From assembly GCF_000968535.2 (NCBI RefSeq), contig NC_016112.1, positions 1,736,001 to 1,800,000 of the forward strand: a stretch of DNA of 64,000 nt, read 5' to 3'. The notes under the pieces are model-generated. The model was not told the DNA's origin. It saw nothing but the letters and a program-made list of their open reading frames with translations, and made no database searches. This stretch comes from Methylotuvimicrobium alcaliphilum 20Z. Its GTDB lineage: Bacteria; Pseudomonadota; Gammaproteobacteria; Methylococcales; Methylomonadaceae. Every line of letters begins with the position of its first letter. The first letter of the stretch is position 1. The position numbers and the translations under genes are program-made. Of the stretch, positions 1 through 9,439 are shown one piece after another.

Positions 1-3000
1 GACAGTCTGACGGGACGGATCCGAACCCAAATCAAGCGCTACGGCGTCAGCGCAGCGGTATTGTATCATTTGGCCTGGGCCAGAGTCTTGGCGCAATGTT
101 GCGGGCAAGACGACGTCGTATTCGGTACGGTCTTAACCGGCCGCATGTGGGGTGGTGAGGGGATCGAACGGACGGTGGGGATGTTTATCAATACTTTGCC
201 GCTTAGAATCCGGGTGGGCGAGGTTTCTGTCGCAAAGGCGTTGGCTGCTACCCAACAACAATTGACCGTGCTGATCGCGCATGAGCAAGCCTCGCTAGCG
301 TTGGCGCAGCGCTGTAGCGGCGTAGATTCGGGATTGCCGTTGTATACCGCGCTACTGAACTACCGGCACAGCCAACAGACCGATGAAGACAGCGCTAATC
401 CGTGGCCGGGAATGAGGGTTGTGGTGGGCGGCGAAGAGCGAACCAACTACCCGATTACGCTAACGGTAGACGATTTCGGCGACGGTTACGCGTTAACGAT
501 GCAATGCGTCCGGAGTTTGCAGCCTGACAAGCTCAACGAGTATATGTCGACGTCGTTGGAAGACATCGTAAGCGCGCTAGAAACGAATCCTCAGCTGCTA
601 ATGCGCACGATCTCGGTGGTTGGGGGCATCGAACGCCGGCAAATCCTAGTCGACTGGAACGTGTCCGAAGTTAACTACCCGCAAGACCGCTGCATTTACC
701 AATTGTTCGAAGCGCAAGCCGAGAAAACTCCGGATGCGATTGCGCTGAGCTTTGAAGATCAGCATCTCACCTACGCCGGACTGAATGCCCACGCCAACCA
801 ACTGGCGCACTACCTGATCGAGCGGGGTGTGGGCCCGGACGTGCTGGTCGGCATCTGCCTGGAACGCTCGCTGGACATGGTGATCGGCTTACTGGGCATC
901 TTGAAGGCTGGTGGGGCTTATGTGCCGCTCGATCCGGGGTATCCCGAGGAACGTTTGGCCTTCATGCTGACCGACATTGCGCCCAGCGTGGTCTTGACTC
1001 AAGACCGATTCGCCGGGCTGGACTTTGCCGGAGCTCAAGCGCTCATCTTGGATAGCGATTGGGCGAATGTAGCGGTTCACCCCGCCGAAAATCCACGCCC
1101 CAATCTAATGCGCGGCAATCTGGCTTATTGCATCTATACCTCCGGCTCCACCGGAAAACCCAAAGGCGCCGGCGTGCCGCATCAAGGTATTTTGAACCGT
1201 CTGCAATGGATGCAGGACGAATACGGCTTAGATGACACGGACGCTGTCCTGCAAAAAACCCCGTACAGCTTCGATGTGTCGGTCTGGGAATTCTTCTGGC
1301 CGTTGATGACCGGCGCCCGTTTGGTCGTAGCGGCACCGGATTTGCACAAAGACAGCCAAGGCTTGATCGAACTGATCCGGCGCACAGACATCACCACCAT
1401 CCACTTCGTCCCGTCCATGCTGCAAGCCTTCGTCGATACGCCGGGCGTCGAACGCTGCACAAACCTGAAACGGGTTATCTGTAGCGGTGAAGCGTTGCCG
1501 GCAGAACTGGTACGACGCTTCCAGCAAAAACTGCCGGCCGCGTTGCACAATCTGTACGGCCCAACCGAAGCTTCGATCGACGTCAGCTATTGGGCCTGTC
1601 CGCAAAATTGCCAAGAAACCGCGATTCCGATCGGCAAACCGATTGCCAATATCCGTCTGCACATTCTCGACAGTAGCCTGAACCCGGTGCCGATCGGTAC
1701 ACTCGGCGAACTGCACATCGGCGGCATCGGCTTGGGCCGCGGTTACCTAAACCGTCCCGATTTAACGGCGGAAAAATTCATTCCTGATCCGTTCGGCCCG
1801 GCAGGCAGCCGGCTGTACAAAACCGGCGACCTCACACGCTACCGGCCGGACGGCGATATCGAGTACCTGGATCGCATCGACCACCAAGTCAAAATTCGGG
1901 GTTTCCGCATCGAATTGGGCGAAATCGAAGCACAAATGCTGGCGTATCCAAGCATTAAGGAAGCCGTGGTGCTGGCACGGGAGGATCAACCTAATGACAA
2001 GCGCTTGGTGGCCTATCTGGTGGAAAGTGAAACCGGCACGACACAAATCGACAGTTTGAAGGCCCGGCTAAAAGACGTTCTGGCGGATTATATGGTGCCC
2101 AGCGCTTTCGTATTGCTTGATGAGATGCCGCTCAGCGCGAATGGCAAATTGGACAGGAAACGATTGATGCCTCCCGGTGTTAGCGAACAGCGTTGTAAAC
2201 AGTACATCGCCCCTGGCACCCAGACCGAAACAATCCTGTCCGAAATCTGGCAAGAAATCTTGGGCTTGGAACAAGTCGGCATCAAAGACAATTTTTTTGC
2301 GTTGGGCGGACATTCGTTGTTGGCGACGCAACTGTACTTTCTTGTACAAAAACGGTTAGCGGCTACGGTTGCATTCAACGTGTTTTTGACTGAACCGACG
2401 GTTGCCGCCCAAGCTCGTTTGATCGATGGGGAAGCCGGGCAAACAATAGAATTCGACGCCGAAGCCGTGCTGGATCCTGCTATCGTGCCGCTAGCGAAAA
2501 AAGGTATCGATGTCGCCGCCGCGCGAACGATATTTTTGACCGGTGCTACCGGTTTTCTGGGCGTATTTTTATTGGCCGATCTGCTGGAGCATAGCCAAGC
2601 GGGCATTTATTGTCTGGTCAGGGCCCGCGACGAACATCAGGCCTTGGTTCGCCTGCAACAGCAAGCCGGACTTTATGAATTGACCGAGCGCGTCGATTTT
2701 AGCCGGGTTATTGCCGTGTGCGGCGACTTGGCCGAGCCGAATTTTGGACTGTCCGAGAGCCGCTACCGGGAAATTGCCGAGCGTAGCGAGGTGATTTACC
2801 ACAACGGTGCGCTGGTGAATTTTGTTCAGCCTTACCAGACATTGAAAGCCGCTAATGTGACGGGAACCGAAGAAGTATTGCGTTTAGCTTGTCGCGGCAG
2901 ACCCAAGGCCATTCATTATGTGTCAACAGTCTCGGTGTTTAGCGAAGCTCCGCGCTACGTAACAGGTCATAAGGAAACTGACGAACCTGAGCAGCATGGG

Positions 3001-3708
3001 AATTTGCCGAACGGTTACGCAGAAAGCAAATGGGTCGCTGAAAAACTGGTGGTTGCGGCCAGGGAGCGAGGCTTTCAAGTCAGCATTTACAGGCCGGCAA
3101 TTGTCGCCGGCTACAGCCGTAGCGGGACGTGGAATACAGGTGATTTTTGGTGTCGCCTGATTAAAGGCTGCCTGCAAATGGGTTATGCGCCGCGTGAGCG
3201 TATTCGCATCGACATGGCGCCGGTCGATTATATGAGTCGGGCGATAGTTGCGTTATCCCAACAAACCGATGCCATAGGTTGTATTTTTCACTTGAATCAC
3301 CCCAAGCCACCTTATTCCGATGATTGGCTGGATTTTTATTCAAGCCTGGGTTACCGGTTGCAGCGTATTCCCTATCGCGATTGGTTGGAAAAAGTGTTGG
3401 AGTTTGGCCGTTCTAACCCTAACGGTTTTGCGTTAGCGTCGCTATTGCCGATGTTCGCCGAGCAACTCCATGATGGAGATGCGCAATTGCCAGTAGATGG
3501 GGCTCCTTTATATGACAGCCGAGTAACTCATAAGGCGTTGTCGGCATTAGGCGTGAAGTGTGAATTGTTGGATCGGAATATTATGGCTCGTTATCAAGAC
3601 TACTTTATCAGAAGTGGTTTTGTGGTTGAACCTGATGGTGTGGAGAATGACGGAGCAAATCGTCTTCCAATTGTAAACACTGGATTGTGTTCATTTTTAT
3701 ATCGATAA
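1..3708 (+). CDS. Nonribosomal peptide synthetase, last module C-A(Ser)-PCP-reductase (5' end outside window)
   Basis: The reading frame is open from base 1, so the gene begins upstream; 1235 residues are visible. Order of domains: C-terminal half of a condensation domain (about nt 1-620), adenylation domain (about nt 690-2160) with core motifs YTSGSTGKPKG and NLYGPTEAS, carrier domain with LGGHSLL (phosphopantetheine Ser at codon 2314), and a terminal thioester-reductase domain (about nt 2520-3650) with the NAD(P) motif GATGFLG and the SDR pair YAESK. By-eye alignment to GrsA gives specificity residues D-V-W-H-I-S-L-I-D-K, one change from serine codes such as DVWHLSLIDK, so serine is predicted. 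A reductase in place of a thioesterase releases the chain as an aldehyde or, after a second reduction, an alcohol. The ferrisiderophore receptor follows 13 bp later, so the product is probably a siderophore. Domain calls are firm; the product is inference. Confidence 0.95.
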   Translation, partial: DSLTGRIRTQIKRYGVSAAVLYHLAWARVLAQCCGQDDVVFGTVLTGRMWGGEGIERTVGMFINTLPLRIRVGEVSVAKALAATQQQLTVLIAHEQASLALAQRCSGVDSGLPLYTALLNYRHSQQTDEDSANPWPGMRVVVGGEERTNYPITLTVDDFGDGYALTMQCVRSLQPDKLNEYMSTSLEDIVSALETNPQLLMRTISVVGGIERRQILVDWNVSEVNYPQDRCIYQLFEAQAEKTPDAIALSFEDQHLTYAGLNAHANQLAHYLIERGVGPDVLVGICLERSLDMVIGLLGILKAGGAYVPLDPGYPEERLAFMLTDIAPSVVLTQDRFAGLDFAGAQALILDSDWANVAVHPAENPRPNLMRGNLAYCIYTSGSTGKPKGAGVPHQGILNRLQWMQDEYGLDDTDAVLQKTPYSFDVSVWEFFWPLMTGARLVVAAPDLHKDSQGLIELIRRTDITTIHFVPSMLQAFVDTPGVERCTNLKRVICSGEALPAELVRRFQQKLPAALHNLYGPTEASIDVSYWACPQNCQETAIPIGKPIANIRLHILDSSLNPVPIGTLGELHIGGIGLGRGYLNRPDLTAEKFIPDPFGPAGSRLYKTGDLTRYRPDGDIEYLDRIDHQVKIRGFRIELGEIEAQMLAYPSIKEAVVLAREDQPNDKRLVAYLVESETGTTQIDSLKARLKDVLADYMVPSAFVLLDEMPLSANGKLDRKRLMPPGVSEQRCKQYIAPGTQTETILSEIWQEILGLEQVGIKDNFFALGGHSLLATQLYFLVQKRLAATVAFNVFLTEPTVAAQARLIDGEAGQTIEFDAEAVLDPAIVPLAKKGIDVAAARTIFLTGATGFLGVFLLADLLEHSQAGIYCLVRARDEHQALVRLQQQAGLYELTERVDFSRVIAVCGDLAEPNFGLSESRYREIAERSEVIYHNGALVNFVQPYQTLKAANVTGTEEVLRLACRGRPKAIHYVSTVSVFSEAPRYVTGHKETDEPEQHGNLPNGYAESKWVAEKLVVAARERGFQVSIYRPAIVAGYSRSGTWNTGDFWCRLIKGCLQMGYAPRERIRIDMAPVDYMSRAIVALSQQTDAIGCIFHLNHPKPPYSDDWLDFYSSLGYRLQRIPYRDWLEKVLEFGRSNPNGFALASLLPMFAEQLHDGDAQLPVDGAPLYDSRVTHKALSALGVKCELLDRNIMARYQDYFIRSGFVVEPDGVENDGANRLPIVNTGLCSFLYR

Positions 3709-3721
3709 AACAGGTAGAGCC

Positions 3722-6133
3722 ATGAGAAAAAATACTGCAAGGGCTGTCATAAAAGACGGTTTTGCTTTGGACGGTGCAATCAAAAAATGTTTGTTAGGGT
3801 TTGTTTTTATGGGGACATTAGTTCAGGTTATACCTGCACAATCGGCCGATAAAGCCCGGAAAATACATTTTAATATTCAGGCAAACGATTTGGCCTCAGC
3901 ATTGTTTGCCTATTCCGAAGCGACAGGTATTCAAATGAGTTACCCTCAAAAGATGGTATCCGGCATTAAGTCGTCGCCGGTTTCAGGCGACTACACTCCG
4001 GATCAGGCATTACAGAAGCTATTGGCGGGCTCCAATTATACTTATCAATATATGAACGACGATACGATAAAGCTGGTTGAGGCACAGAAAGCGTTAAGTA
4101 CCAAAGAGACCACATTAACACCTATGACTGTCGTTGGCACTGCTTCTAGAGAGAGTCCCAGCCTGACATCGCCATCCATTACAGAATCTCAAACTAAACT
4201 TAATCGCGTTCCTGGTGGGACAACGGTAATTGATGGGGCGCGAATAAATGAGGGCGCGGTATTGTCGGTGAACGACGTATTTACCAATGCGCCGGGTGTC
4301 TATGTCGGCGATTCCAGCGTCGGATCGGCAGGTGGATCGCGCATCTCCATTCGCGGTTCCGACGCCAATTCGATTATTTCCCCTATTCGCGGACTGAAAA
4401 TACTCCGTAACGGCATGCCTTTTACCAGTGCAAATGGTACTTTCGATACTCAAACGTTCAACTTGTATGCCATTGACCACGTCGAGGTGTACCGGGGCGC
4501 CAATGCGCTTGAATATGGTGGCAGCAATCTCGGAGGAGCAATCAATCTGATAACCCCCACCGGCTACACAGCCGAAGGCATGCGAGTCGGTATGAAATGG
4601 GGTACTTATGATTACGTCAATCCAACGTTTAGCGTTGGCAAAGTGTTCGACAACGGTTTCGATGTTTACGGATCGTTCTCCTATCTAAGCACCGACACCA
4701 CCCGTGATAACAATAAACAGGAACAGTTCTATGGCCACGGTAATGTTGGTTACCGTTGGAACGAAAATCACGAAACTCGTTTGTATTTCGACATTCAAAA
4801 ACACAATTTCACTGGGTTGGATCCCTTAACAAAACAGCAAGTTAAGGACAATCCACAACAAAACACTCAGAGTTTGTTTGGACCTAACTGGGCATTTCCA
4901 AATGACTTTCCGTTGTATCGGGTGGATTTGAAGCATTCAATACAGATGGACAATGGAGACTCCTTCGAAGTGGGCGCTTATTACGGGTATAAAAAATTTA
5001 ACTTTCAATGGATTCGCGCCACCCCGGAAGATATTTGGCAAGACACAGGATTCAACTGGCGGCACGAAATCAATGGCGATCTATTAGGTCTGAAAAACCG
5101 GGTGGTATGGGGCGGTTTGATGCAGTGGATGTTCATCGATGATCTTGATTATGCGACCGTTAATAGGCGACGGGGACCGCTATTAGCGCAAGAGCGCGAC
5201 GAATGGAAGAATATCGAAGTCTATTTGGAAGACCAACTCAGCTTAACCGACACATTTACACTGGTAGCTGGTATTCAGATAAATTATCGCAGTGTCAAAT
5301 ATGAACGCACATTTGGTTTCTCTCCCAGTGTTGCAACACCTTACAACAAAGCGCATAAGGATTTCTTTGCCCCTAATCCTAAACTTGGTTTTACTTGGCA
5401 AGCGACCAAAGAAGCTCAGGTCTTTGGCAACTTAAGTCGCAGTTCGGAACCGCCGCCGCTAGCAAATTTAGCCCATGTTTTTTTGAAGCCACCCCGTGAT
5501 ATTCAAACTGCGAGCACAGTAGAAATTGGTACCCGTGGGCAAACAGATTTCTTTAATTGGGATTTAGCATTTTATCACTCTTGGGTTAATAACGAGTATT
5601 TGATCGTTAGCAGTCCAACTGATCGTAGCGCCTTTACCGCGACAAATGCGGATAGCACTACTTTACACACGGGTATTGAGCTCGGATTGGAGTCTAACTT
5701 ATCTTTAAACCTTGTTACAACCGGCGATGAACTGCGTCTTAGCGGCAACTATACCTGGAATAACTTTCGTTTTGATAACGATCAGAATCTAGGTGATAAC
5801 CGAATACCCGGAATACCTGAGCATAACGCCAGATTAGAAGCGCTTTATAAACACCCCGGCGGTTTTTATATCGGACCGAATGCACAAATTGTCAGCTCTA
5901 ATTGGGTGGATTTTTCCAACACCTTGTCTGCTAAGTCTTATGCATTACTTGGCGCTCGTGCCGGTTGGGATGACGGCAAACATTGGAATCTATTTATTGA
6001 TGCGCGTAATTTGACCAACGAACATTATGCTTCTTCGGTTTGGGTAAGAGGTAATGCCGGTGGTGTTGATGTACCCGCGTTCAACCCGGGTGGTACTCGC
6101 TCAGTGATTGGCGGAGTTGAATATCGTTTTTAG
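3722..6133 (+). CDS. TonB-dependent ferrisiderophore receptor with STN signalling domain (FecA/FpvA type)
   Basis: An 803-residue outer-membrane transporter. The signal peptide spans about residues 1-42 (ends PAQSA). An STN (secretin/TonB short N-terminal) domain covers about 46-120, with IHFNIQANDLASALF and SGDYTPDQALQKLLAG. A TonB-box-like stretch PMTVVGTA lies near 134-141. The plug follows (about 155-275, with EVYRGANALEYGGSNLGGAI), then a beta-barrel ending in the aromatic GGVEYRF. The STN domain marks it as a transducer that signals through a FecR-type anti-sigma factor to a FecI-type sigma factor; both occur at 19362-20315 and 13487-13993. It starts 13 bp after the NRPS stop, so the two are probably co-transcribed. 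Family and role are clear; the exact ligand is unknown but is presumably the product of the adjacent NRPS. Confidence 0.95.
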   Translation: MRKNTARAVIKDGFALDGAIKKCLLGFVFMGTLVQVIPAQSADKARKIHFNIQANDLASALFAYSEATGIQMSYPQKMVSGIKSSPVSGDYTPDQALQKLLAGSNYTYQYMNDDTIKLVEAQKALSTKETTLTPMTVVGTASRESPSLTSPSITESQTKLNRVPGGTTVIDGARINEGAVLSVNDVFTNAPGVYVGDSSVGSAGGSRISIRGSDANSIISPIRGLKILRNGMPFTSANGTFDTQTFNLYAIDHVEVYRGANALEYGGSNLGGAINLITPTGYTAEGMRVGMKWGTYDYVNPTFSVGKVFDNGFDVYGSFSYLSTDTTRDNNKQEQFYGHGNVGYRWNENHETRLYFDIQKHNFTGLDPLTKQQVKDNPQQNTQSLFGPNWAFPNDFPLYRVDLKHSIQMDNGDSFEVGAYYGYKKFNFQWIRATPEDIWQDTGFNWRHEINGDLLGLKNRVVWGGLMQWMFIDDLDYATVNRRRGPLLAQERDEWKNIEVYLEDQLSLTDTFTLVAGIQINYRSVKYERTFGFSPSVATPYNKAHKDFFAPNPKLGFTWQATKEAQVFGNLSRSSEPPPLANLAHVFLKPPRDIQTASTVEIGTRGQTDFFNWDLAFYHSWVNNEYLIVSSPTDRSAFTATNADSTTLHTGIELGLESNLSLNLVTTGDELRLSGNYTWNNFRFDNDQNLGDNRIPGIPEHNARLEALYKHPGGFYIGPNAQIVSSNWVDFSNTLSAKSYALLGARAGWDDGKHWNLFIDARNLTNEHYASSVWVRGNAGGVDVPAFNPGGTRSVIGGVEYRF

Positions 6134-6257
6134 CAGGAATTGCGGGTTAGGTAACAGCTACAGCTTAACCCAGCTTGCAGGGCTTTTAGACTGATTTGCA
6201 GAATCATTTTCAAAACTTATGGAGCTTGAGGGGAGAAGAAGCCCCTAAATTCTCACA

Positions 6258-7472
6258 ATGACTTCGACAAGAATACTTAGCGAAATCCGCTTGGCTCGGC
6301 TAAAGCGCCGTCGAAAACTCTGGTTAAGCATTCATCTTTGGCTCGGTTTGCTTTTCGGTACATTTATTGCCGTGATCGGCCTAACCGGCAGCATCCTGGC
6401 GTTTTATCCCGAAATTGACGAATGGCTGGCACCGGGATTATTGACGGTTAAACCACCGTTCGCGGATGCCACTTATAAACCATTGGTTGATATTATTGCC
6501 GCCAGTGTCCCTGAGATGCCTGGAGAAGCTAAACAAGCGCATATGCACTATCCGCAGAATGCCGAAGCCGCGTGCAGGATTCGTTATGCCGTTCCGATTG
6601 CCCATGGCGCCACCGAATTTTGGGAGGTATCGGTCGATCCGTACACTGCTGAGGTGATAGGTAAACGTTTACGTTGGTCTAGTCATCAACTCTTTCCAAC
6701 AACGTTTATCGATTTTATTTTTATCCTGCATTATTCGCTGCTTCTGGGTGAATACGGTGAGCTGGCAGTCAGCGTCATTAGCGTATTGACGATTATTTCG
6801 GTATTGACCGGACTGATCGTCTGGTGGCCTTTAACCGGTAAATGGCGTCAAGCTTTGACCATTAAGCGCAAGGCCAGCGCCGAACGTTTAATTTTCGATC
6901 TACACAAAACCAGTGGAATTTATTCGGCTGCTGTACTGTTACCGGTATTGTTTTCCGGCATCTACATTACCGTGCCGAAATATGTGGTGCCGGTCGTCGA
7001 GTTGTTTTCGTCAGCGACTTATCGCTATTGGTTTCATTCTAATCCAAACACCAACTTAGCATCTTTGGGAATGGCAGATGCTGTAAAAATTGCTGAGCGA
7101 GTGTATCCAAGCGGGCGTTTGCAAGTCATTTACGGTGCGATGAAACCTGATTCGACCTTTACCGTTTGTAAGGACGGTGTTAAACAAGCCGGTAGTCTCT
7201 TGCGTCGTCGTTGCATAGTCATAGACCGCTACAGCGGCGAAATTCTGGATATTGATGATCCGACTATTGGATCGGCTGGCGAGGTGCTAAGTCATTGGCA
7301 ATGGCCGTTGCACTCCGGTCAAGCATTCGGAATGACTGGACGCATATTGGTATGCCTGTCGGGGTTGCTTTGTCCATTGTTGTTTGTAACGGGAGTTGTG
7401 CGCTGGAGGCATAAGTGCAGAGCAAGTAATAAAAGCCATTCAAAAGCATTGAAAAACAAGATAGTTCAATAA
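6258..7472 (+). CDS. PepSY-associated transmembrane protein, possible ferrisiderophore reductase
   Basis: A 404-residue inner-membrane protein with the PepSY_TM layout. The first helix includes LWLGLLFGTFIAVIGLTGS (about residues 28-46). Further helices lie near 155-195, 222-245 and 365-390, with periplasmic PepSY-like segments between (for example SVDPYTAEVIG and IDRYSGEILDID). Histidines occur in or near helices (SIHLWLG, FILHYSLL, DLHKTSG, HWQWPLHSGQ), as in family members that carry haem or pass electrons. In Pseudomonas, FpvG of this family reduces ferripyoverdine in the periplasm. Its position right after the receptor supports the same job here, but this is inference. The ATG at 6258 lacks a strong ribosome-binding site; a purine-rich GGGGAGAAGAAG lies about 15 bp upstream. 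A truncated paralogue lies at 20597-20872. Confidence 0.85.
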   Translation: MTSTRILSEIRLARLKRRRKLWLSIHLWLGLLFGTFIAVIGLTGSILAFYPEIDEWLAPGLLTVKPPFADATYKPLVDIIAASVPEMPGEAKQAHMHYPQNAEAACRIRYAVPIAHGATEFWEVSVDPYTAEVIGKRLRWSSHQLFPTTFIDFIFILHYSLLLGEYGELAVSVISVLTIISVLTGLIVWWPLTGKWRQALTIKRKASAERLIFDLHKTSGIYSAAVLLPVLFSGIYITVPKYVVPVVELFSSATYRYWFHSNPNTNLASLGMADAVKIAERVYPSGRLQVIYGAMKPDSTFTVCKDGVKQAGSLLRRRCIVIDRYSGEILDIDDPTIGSAGEVLSHWQWPLHSGQAFGMTGRILVCLSGLLCPLLFVTGVVRWRHKCRASNKSHSKALKNKIVQ

Positions 7473-7481
7473 AATAATTGA

Positions 7482-7630
7482 GGCTTCCGTACTTTCCGTG
7501 GTAATAGCGGATCGACACCGAACAAGAAAAGAAGATTTTCTTTAAGCAACTGATGTTAAATGTAATTTATTCAGTAAGAATTTTCTTTATCGCTAATTTT
7601 TCAAATTACCACGGGAAATTCGGAAGAGCC
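7482..7630. mobile_element. MITE copy 1, ISL3-like ends, 8-bp target duplication
   Basis: A 149-bp element with imperfect terminal inverted repeats: the left end starts GGCTTCCGTACTTTCCGTGG and the right end finishes CCACGGGAAATTCGGAAGAGCC-like. A second copy, same orientation and about 90% identical by eye, lies at 7805-7955. It is flanked by a perfect 8-bp duplication ATAATTGA (7474-7481 and 7631-7638). It has no coding capacity. GGCTCTTCC-type ends with 8-bp duplications resemble ISL3-family insertion sequences, so it was probably mobilised in trans. Confidence 0.85.
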
Positions 7631-7641
7631 ATAATTGAATG

Positions 7642-7789
7642 GTAACTATTCAGTCCCCCGGCAATTATCGTTCCCATGCTCTGCATGGGAATGCCTGAGT
7701 ACCGCTCCAGCGGTACGAGACGCTAGAGCGTCTCGGGCGGCATTCCCACGCTGGAGCGTTGGGGAACGATAAGGGGTGTGAATAATTAC
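7642..7789. mobile_element. IS66-like MITE copy A with nested palindromes and 8-bp target duplication
   Basis: A 148-bp non-coding element with ends GTAACTATTCA / TGAATAATTAC and several internal hairpins (for example GAGACGCTAGAGCGTCTC and TACCGCTCCAGCGGTA). A perfect 8-bp duplication ATTGAATG flanks it (7634-7641 and 7790-7797). IS66-family elements characteristically start GTAA and make 8-bp duplications. Other copies: 9010-9157 and 19163-19308, both inverted relative to this one. Confidence 0.88.
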
Positions 7790-7804
7790 ATTGAATGTAT
7801 TGCT

Positions 7805-7955
7805 GGCTCTTCCGTACTTGCCGTGGTAATAGCGGATCGACACCGAATAAGAAAAGAAGATTTTCTTTAAGCAACTGATGTTAAATGTAATTTATTCATT
7901 AAGAATTTGCTTTGCAGCTAATTTTTCGAATTACCACGGGAAATCTGGAAGAGCC
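7805..7955. mobile_element. MITE copy 2, ISL3-like ends, 8-bp target duplication
   Basis: A 151-bp copy of the element at 7482-7630. The ends GGCTCTTCCGTACTTGCCGT and the complement of its right end form imperfect inverted repeats of about 26 bp. It is flanked by a perfect duplication GTATTGCT (7797-7804 and 7956-7963). An ATG at 7878 inside this element opens a frame that runs into the sulfotransferase gene, but that start belongs to the MITE. Confidence 0.88.
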
Positions 7956-8003
7956 GTATTGCTTTGGTTATTTTTATTAATACTTTATAGGTTACTTAAA
8001 TAC

Positions 8004-8981
8004 ATGGATGATAATTATTTTTACTATAAAAGAAAGATGTTGTCTCGAGCTTATTTTTTGTCGGCTGAATATACGAGCATACATAACGGATATATTTCTG
8101 ACGACGAAGAACCTTCTAAAATTGAATATTTATCAAAGTGGATTGAATATCAATTTCTTCCACATTATTTTGGCTATGTCCCTGCATGGCGAAAATTTGT
8201 ACGAAAATTCTCTGGCAAGCGAACTTTACCGGATTTCTGTGTCGTTGGTCCAATCAAAAGCGGTACCAGCGACTTAGCTATCAGTGTCATGTTGCATCCT
8301 AATGTCATGACTCCATTAGCTAAAGAGATATTATCTTCTGATATTGAAAAATGGCGAATAAATTACCCGACAGAAAAGGAGAAAAAGGTTTTTACTTCTC
8401 GAAATAAAGTGGCATTAACTCCGTTTTTGGCACCATATCTTCATTGGATGGAGTTAATCTATAATATTTCCAGAGAGCAGCCTGAAACTAAAATCGTTCT
8501 AACCTTAAGGGATCCAGTTAAAAGATTTTACTCACAGTGGAAGTGGGAAATATTTGTAGCTGGAAAAAAACGATCGAATAATTTGCCTTTTTTAAATTCG
8601 TTTCCGAATTATGTGAATAAGGCATTATCCATTTTTCCTGAATATCCTATGTTTACTGCCTGTGGTTTTGATCCATTGCAAACGAGTATATATTGGAAGG
8701 CTGTTGGTTATTGGGTTGAATGTTTTGGTCAAAATAATGTACTAGTACTGGATGTGCAAGACTATTTTTCAGATAGCAATAAGTTTTTAAATAATATATA
8801 TGATTTCGTTGGATTGCCGTCTTTTGAACAACCCAAGTTTATAGATAGAGTCAATGAAAATCCACTTATATTGCCTCCGCCTGATGAGGAAAGTATTGCC
8901 AAGTTACGTGCTTTTTTCGAACCGTATAATCAAAAGCTTTGGCATTTGTTGGGTAAGGAGTTTGATTGGGGAGCTAGTTAG
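8004..8981 (+). CDS. Sulfotransferase (PAPS-dependent family)
   Basis: 325 residues from the ATG at 8004. The 5'-phosphosulfate loop reads VVGPIKSGTSDL and the 3'-phosphate motif reads LRDPVKRFYSQW; both are hallmarks of PAPS-dependent sulfotransferases that sulfate sugars, peptides or small molecules. The frame is open back to an ATG at 7878, but bases 7805-7955 are a transposed MITE, so the 8004 start is preferred. The longer form would add a hydrophobic LLWLFLLILYRLL segment. The gene is markedly AT-rich compared with the NRPS, and inverted copies of an IS66-like MITE lie on both sides (7642-7789 and 9010-9157), which suggests acquisition or rearrangement. The substrate is unknown; a role in tailoring the siderophore is possible but unsupported beyond location. 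Confidence 0.82.
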   Translation: MDDNYFYYKRKMLSRAYFLSAEYTSIHNGYISDDEEPSKIEYLSKWIEYQFLPHYFGYVPAWRKFVRKFSGKRTLPDFCVVGPIKSGTSDLAISVMLHPNVMTPLAKEILSSDIEKWRINYPTEKEKKVFTSRNKVALTPFLAPYLHWMELIYNISREQPETKIVLTLRDPVKRFYSQWKWEIFVAGKKRSNNLPFLNSFPNYVNKALSIFPEYPMFTACGFDPLQTSIYWKAVGYWVECFGQNNVLVLDVQDYFSDSNKFLNNIYDFVGLPSFEQPKFIDRVNENPLILPPPDEESIAKLRAFFEPYNQKLWHLLGKEFDWGAS

Positions 8982-9009
8982 CTTTGTAAAATAGATAATT
9001 TGTTCTACT

Positions 9010-9157
9010 GTAATTGTTCACACCCCTTATCGTTCCCCAACGCTCCAGCGTGGGAATGCCGCCCGAGACGCTCTAGCGTCTCGTACCGCTGGAGCGGTAC
9101 TCAGGCATTCCCATGCAGAGCATGGGAACGATAATTGCCGGGGGACTGAATAGTTAC
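9010..9157. mobile_element. IS66-like MITE copy B (inverted relative to copy A)
   Basis: The near-exact reverse complement of the 7642-7789 element, 148 bp. It is flanked by a perfect 8-bp duplication GTTCTACT (9002-9009 and 9158-9165). With copy A it brackets the sulfotransferase gene. The remaining spacer up to the cupin gene (9166-9439) is AT-rich and shows no gene. Confidence 0.88.
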
Positions 9158-9439
9158 GTTCTACTTGTTGGGTTTTAATAGCTACATAATAATAGCTGAA
9201 TATTGCATTGAAGAAATTTAGGTTTTTTGAAATTTTGCCGCATTAGAGAGCCATTTATTGCACATTCGTTTCTTATCTTGGTATTTAAATAAATAAGTTT
9301 AAATATGCTATGATCGGTGTTTTAAGATATCGACCATAACTTATGGTTATGAGTGGCATATGTGTCGCCAGTTTTATGAGAAATTATAAAAAAGAAAGTT
9401 AGATATTGGTTCTGCGGTTGAACAATAGGAGATTACACA

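Noticed and set aside
1043-1716. Minus-strand open frames within the NRPS adenylation domain
   Set aside because: GC-rich antisense shadows; the plus strand encodes unbroken A-domain motifs.
7646-7874. Minus-strand frames in the 7.6-7.9 kb spacer
   Set aside because: They are encoded entirely by two MITEs and change with each copy.
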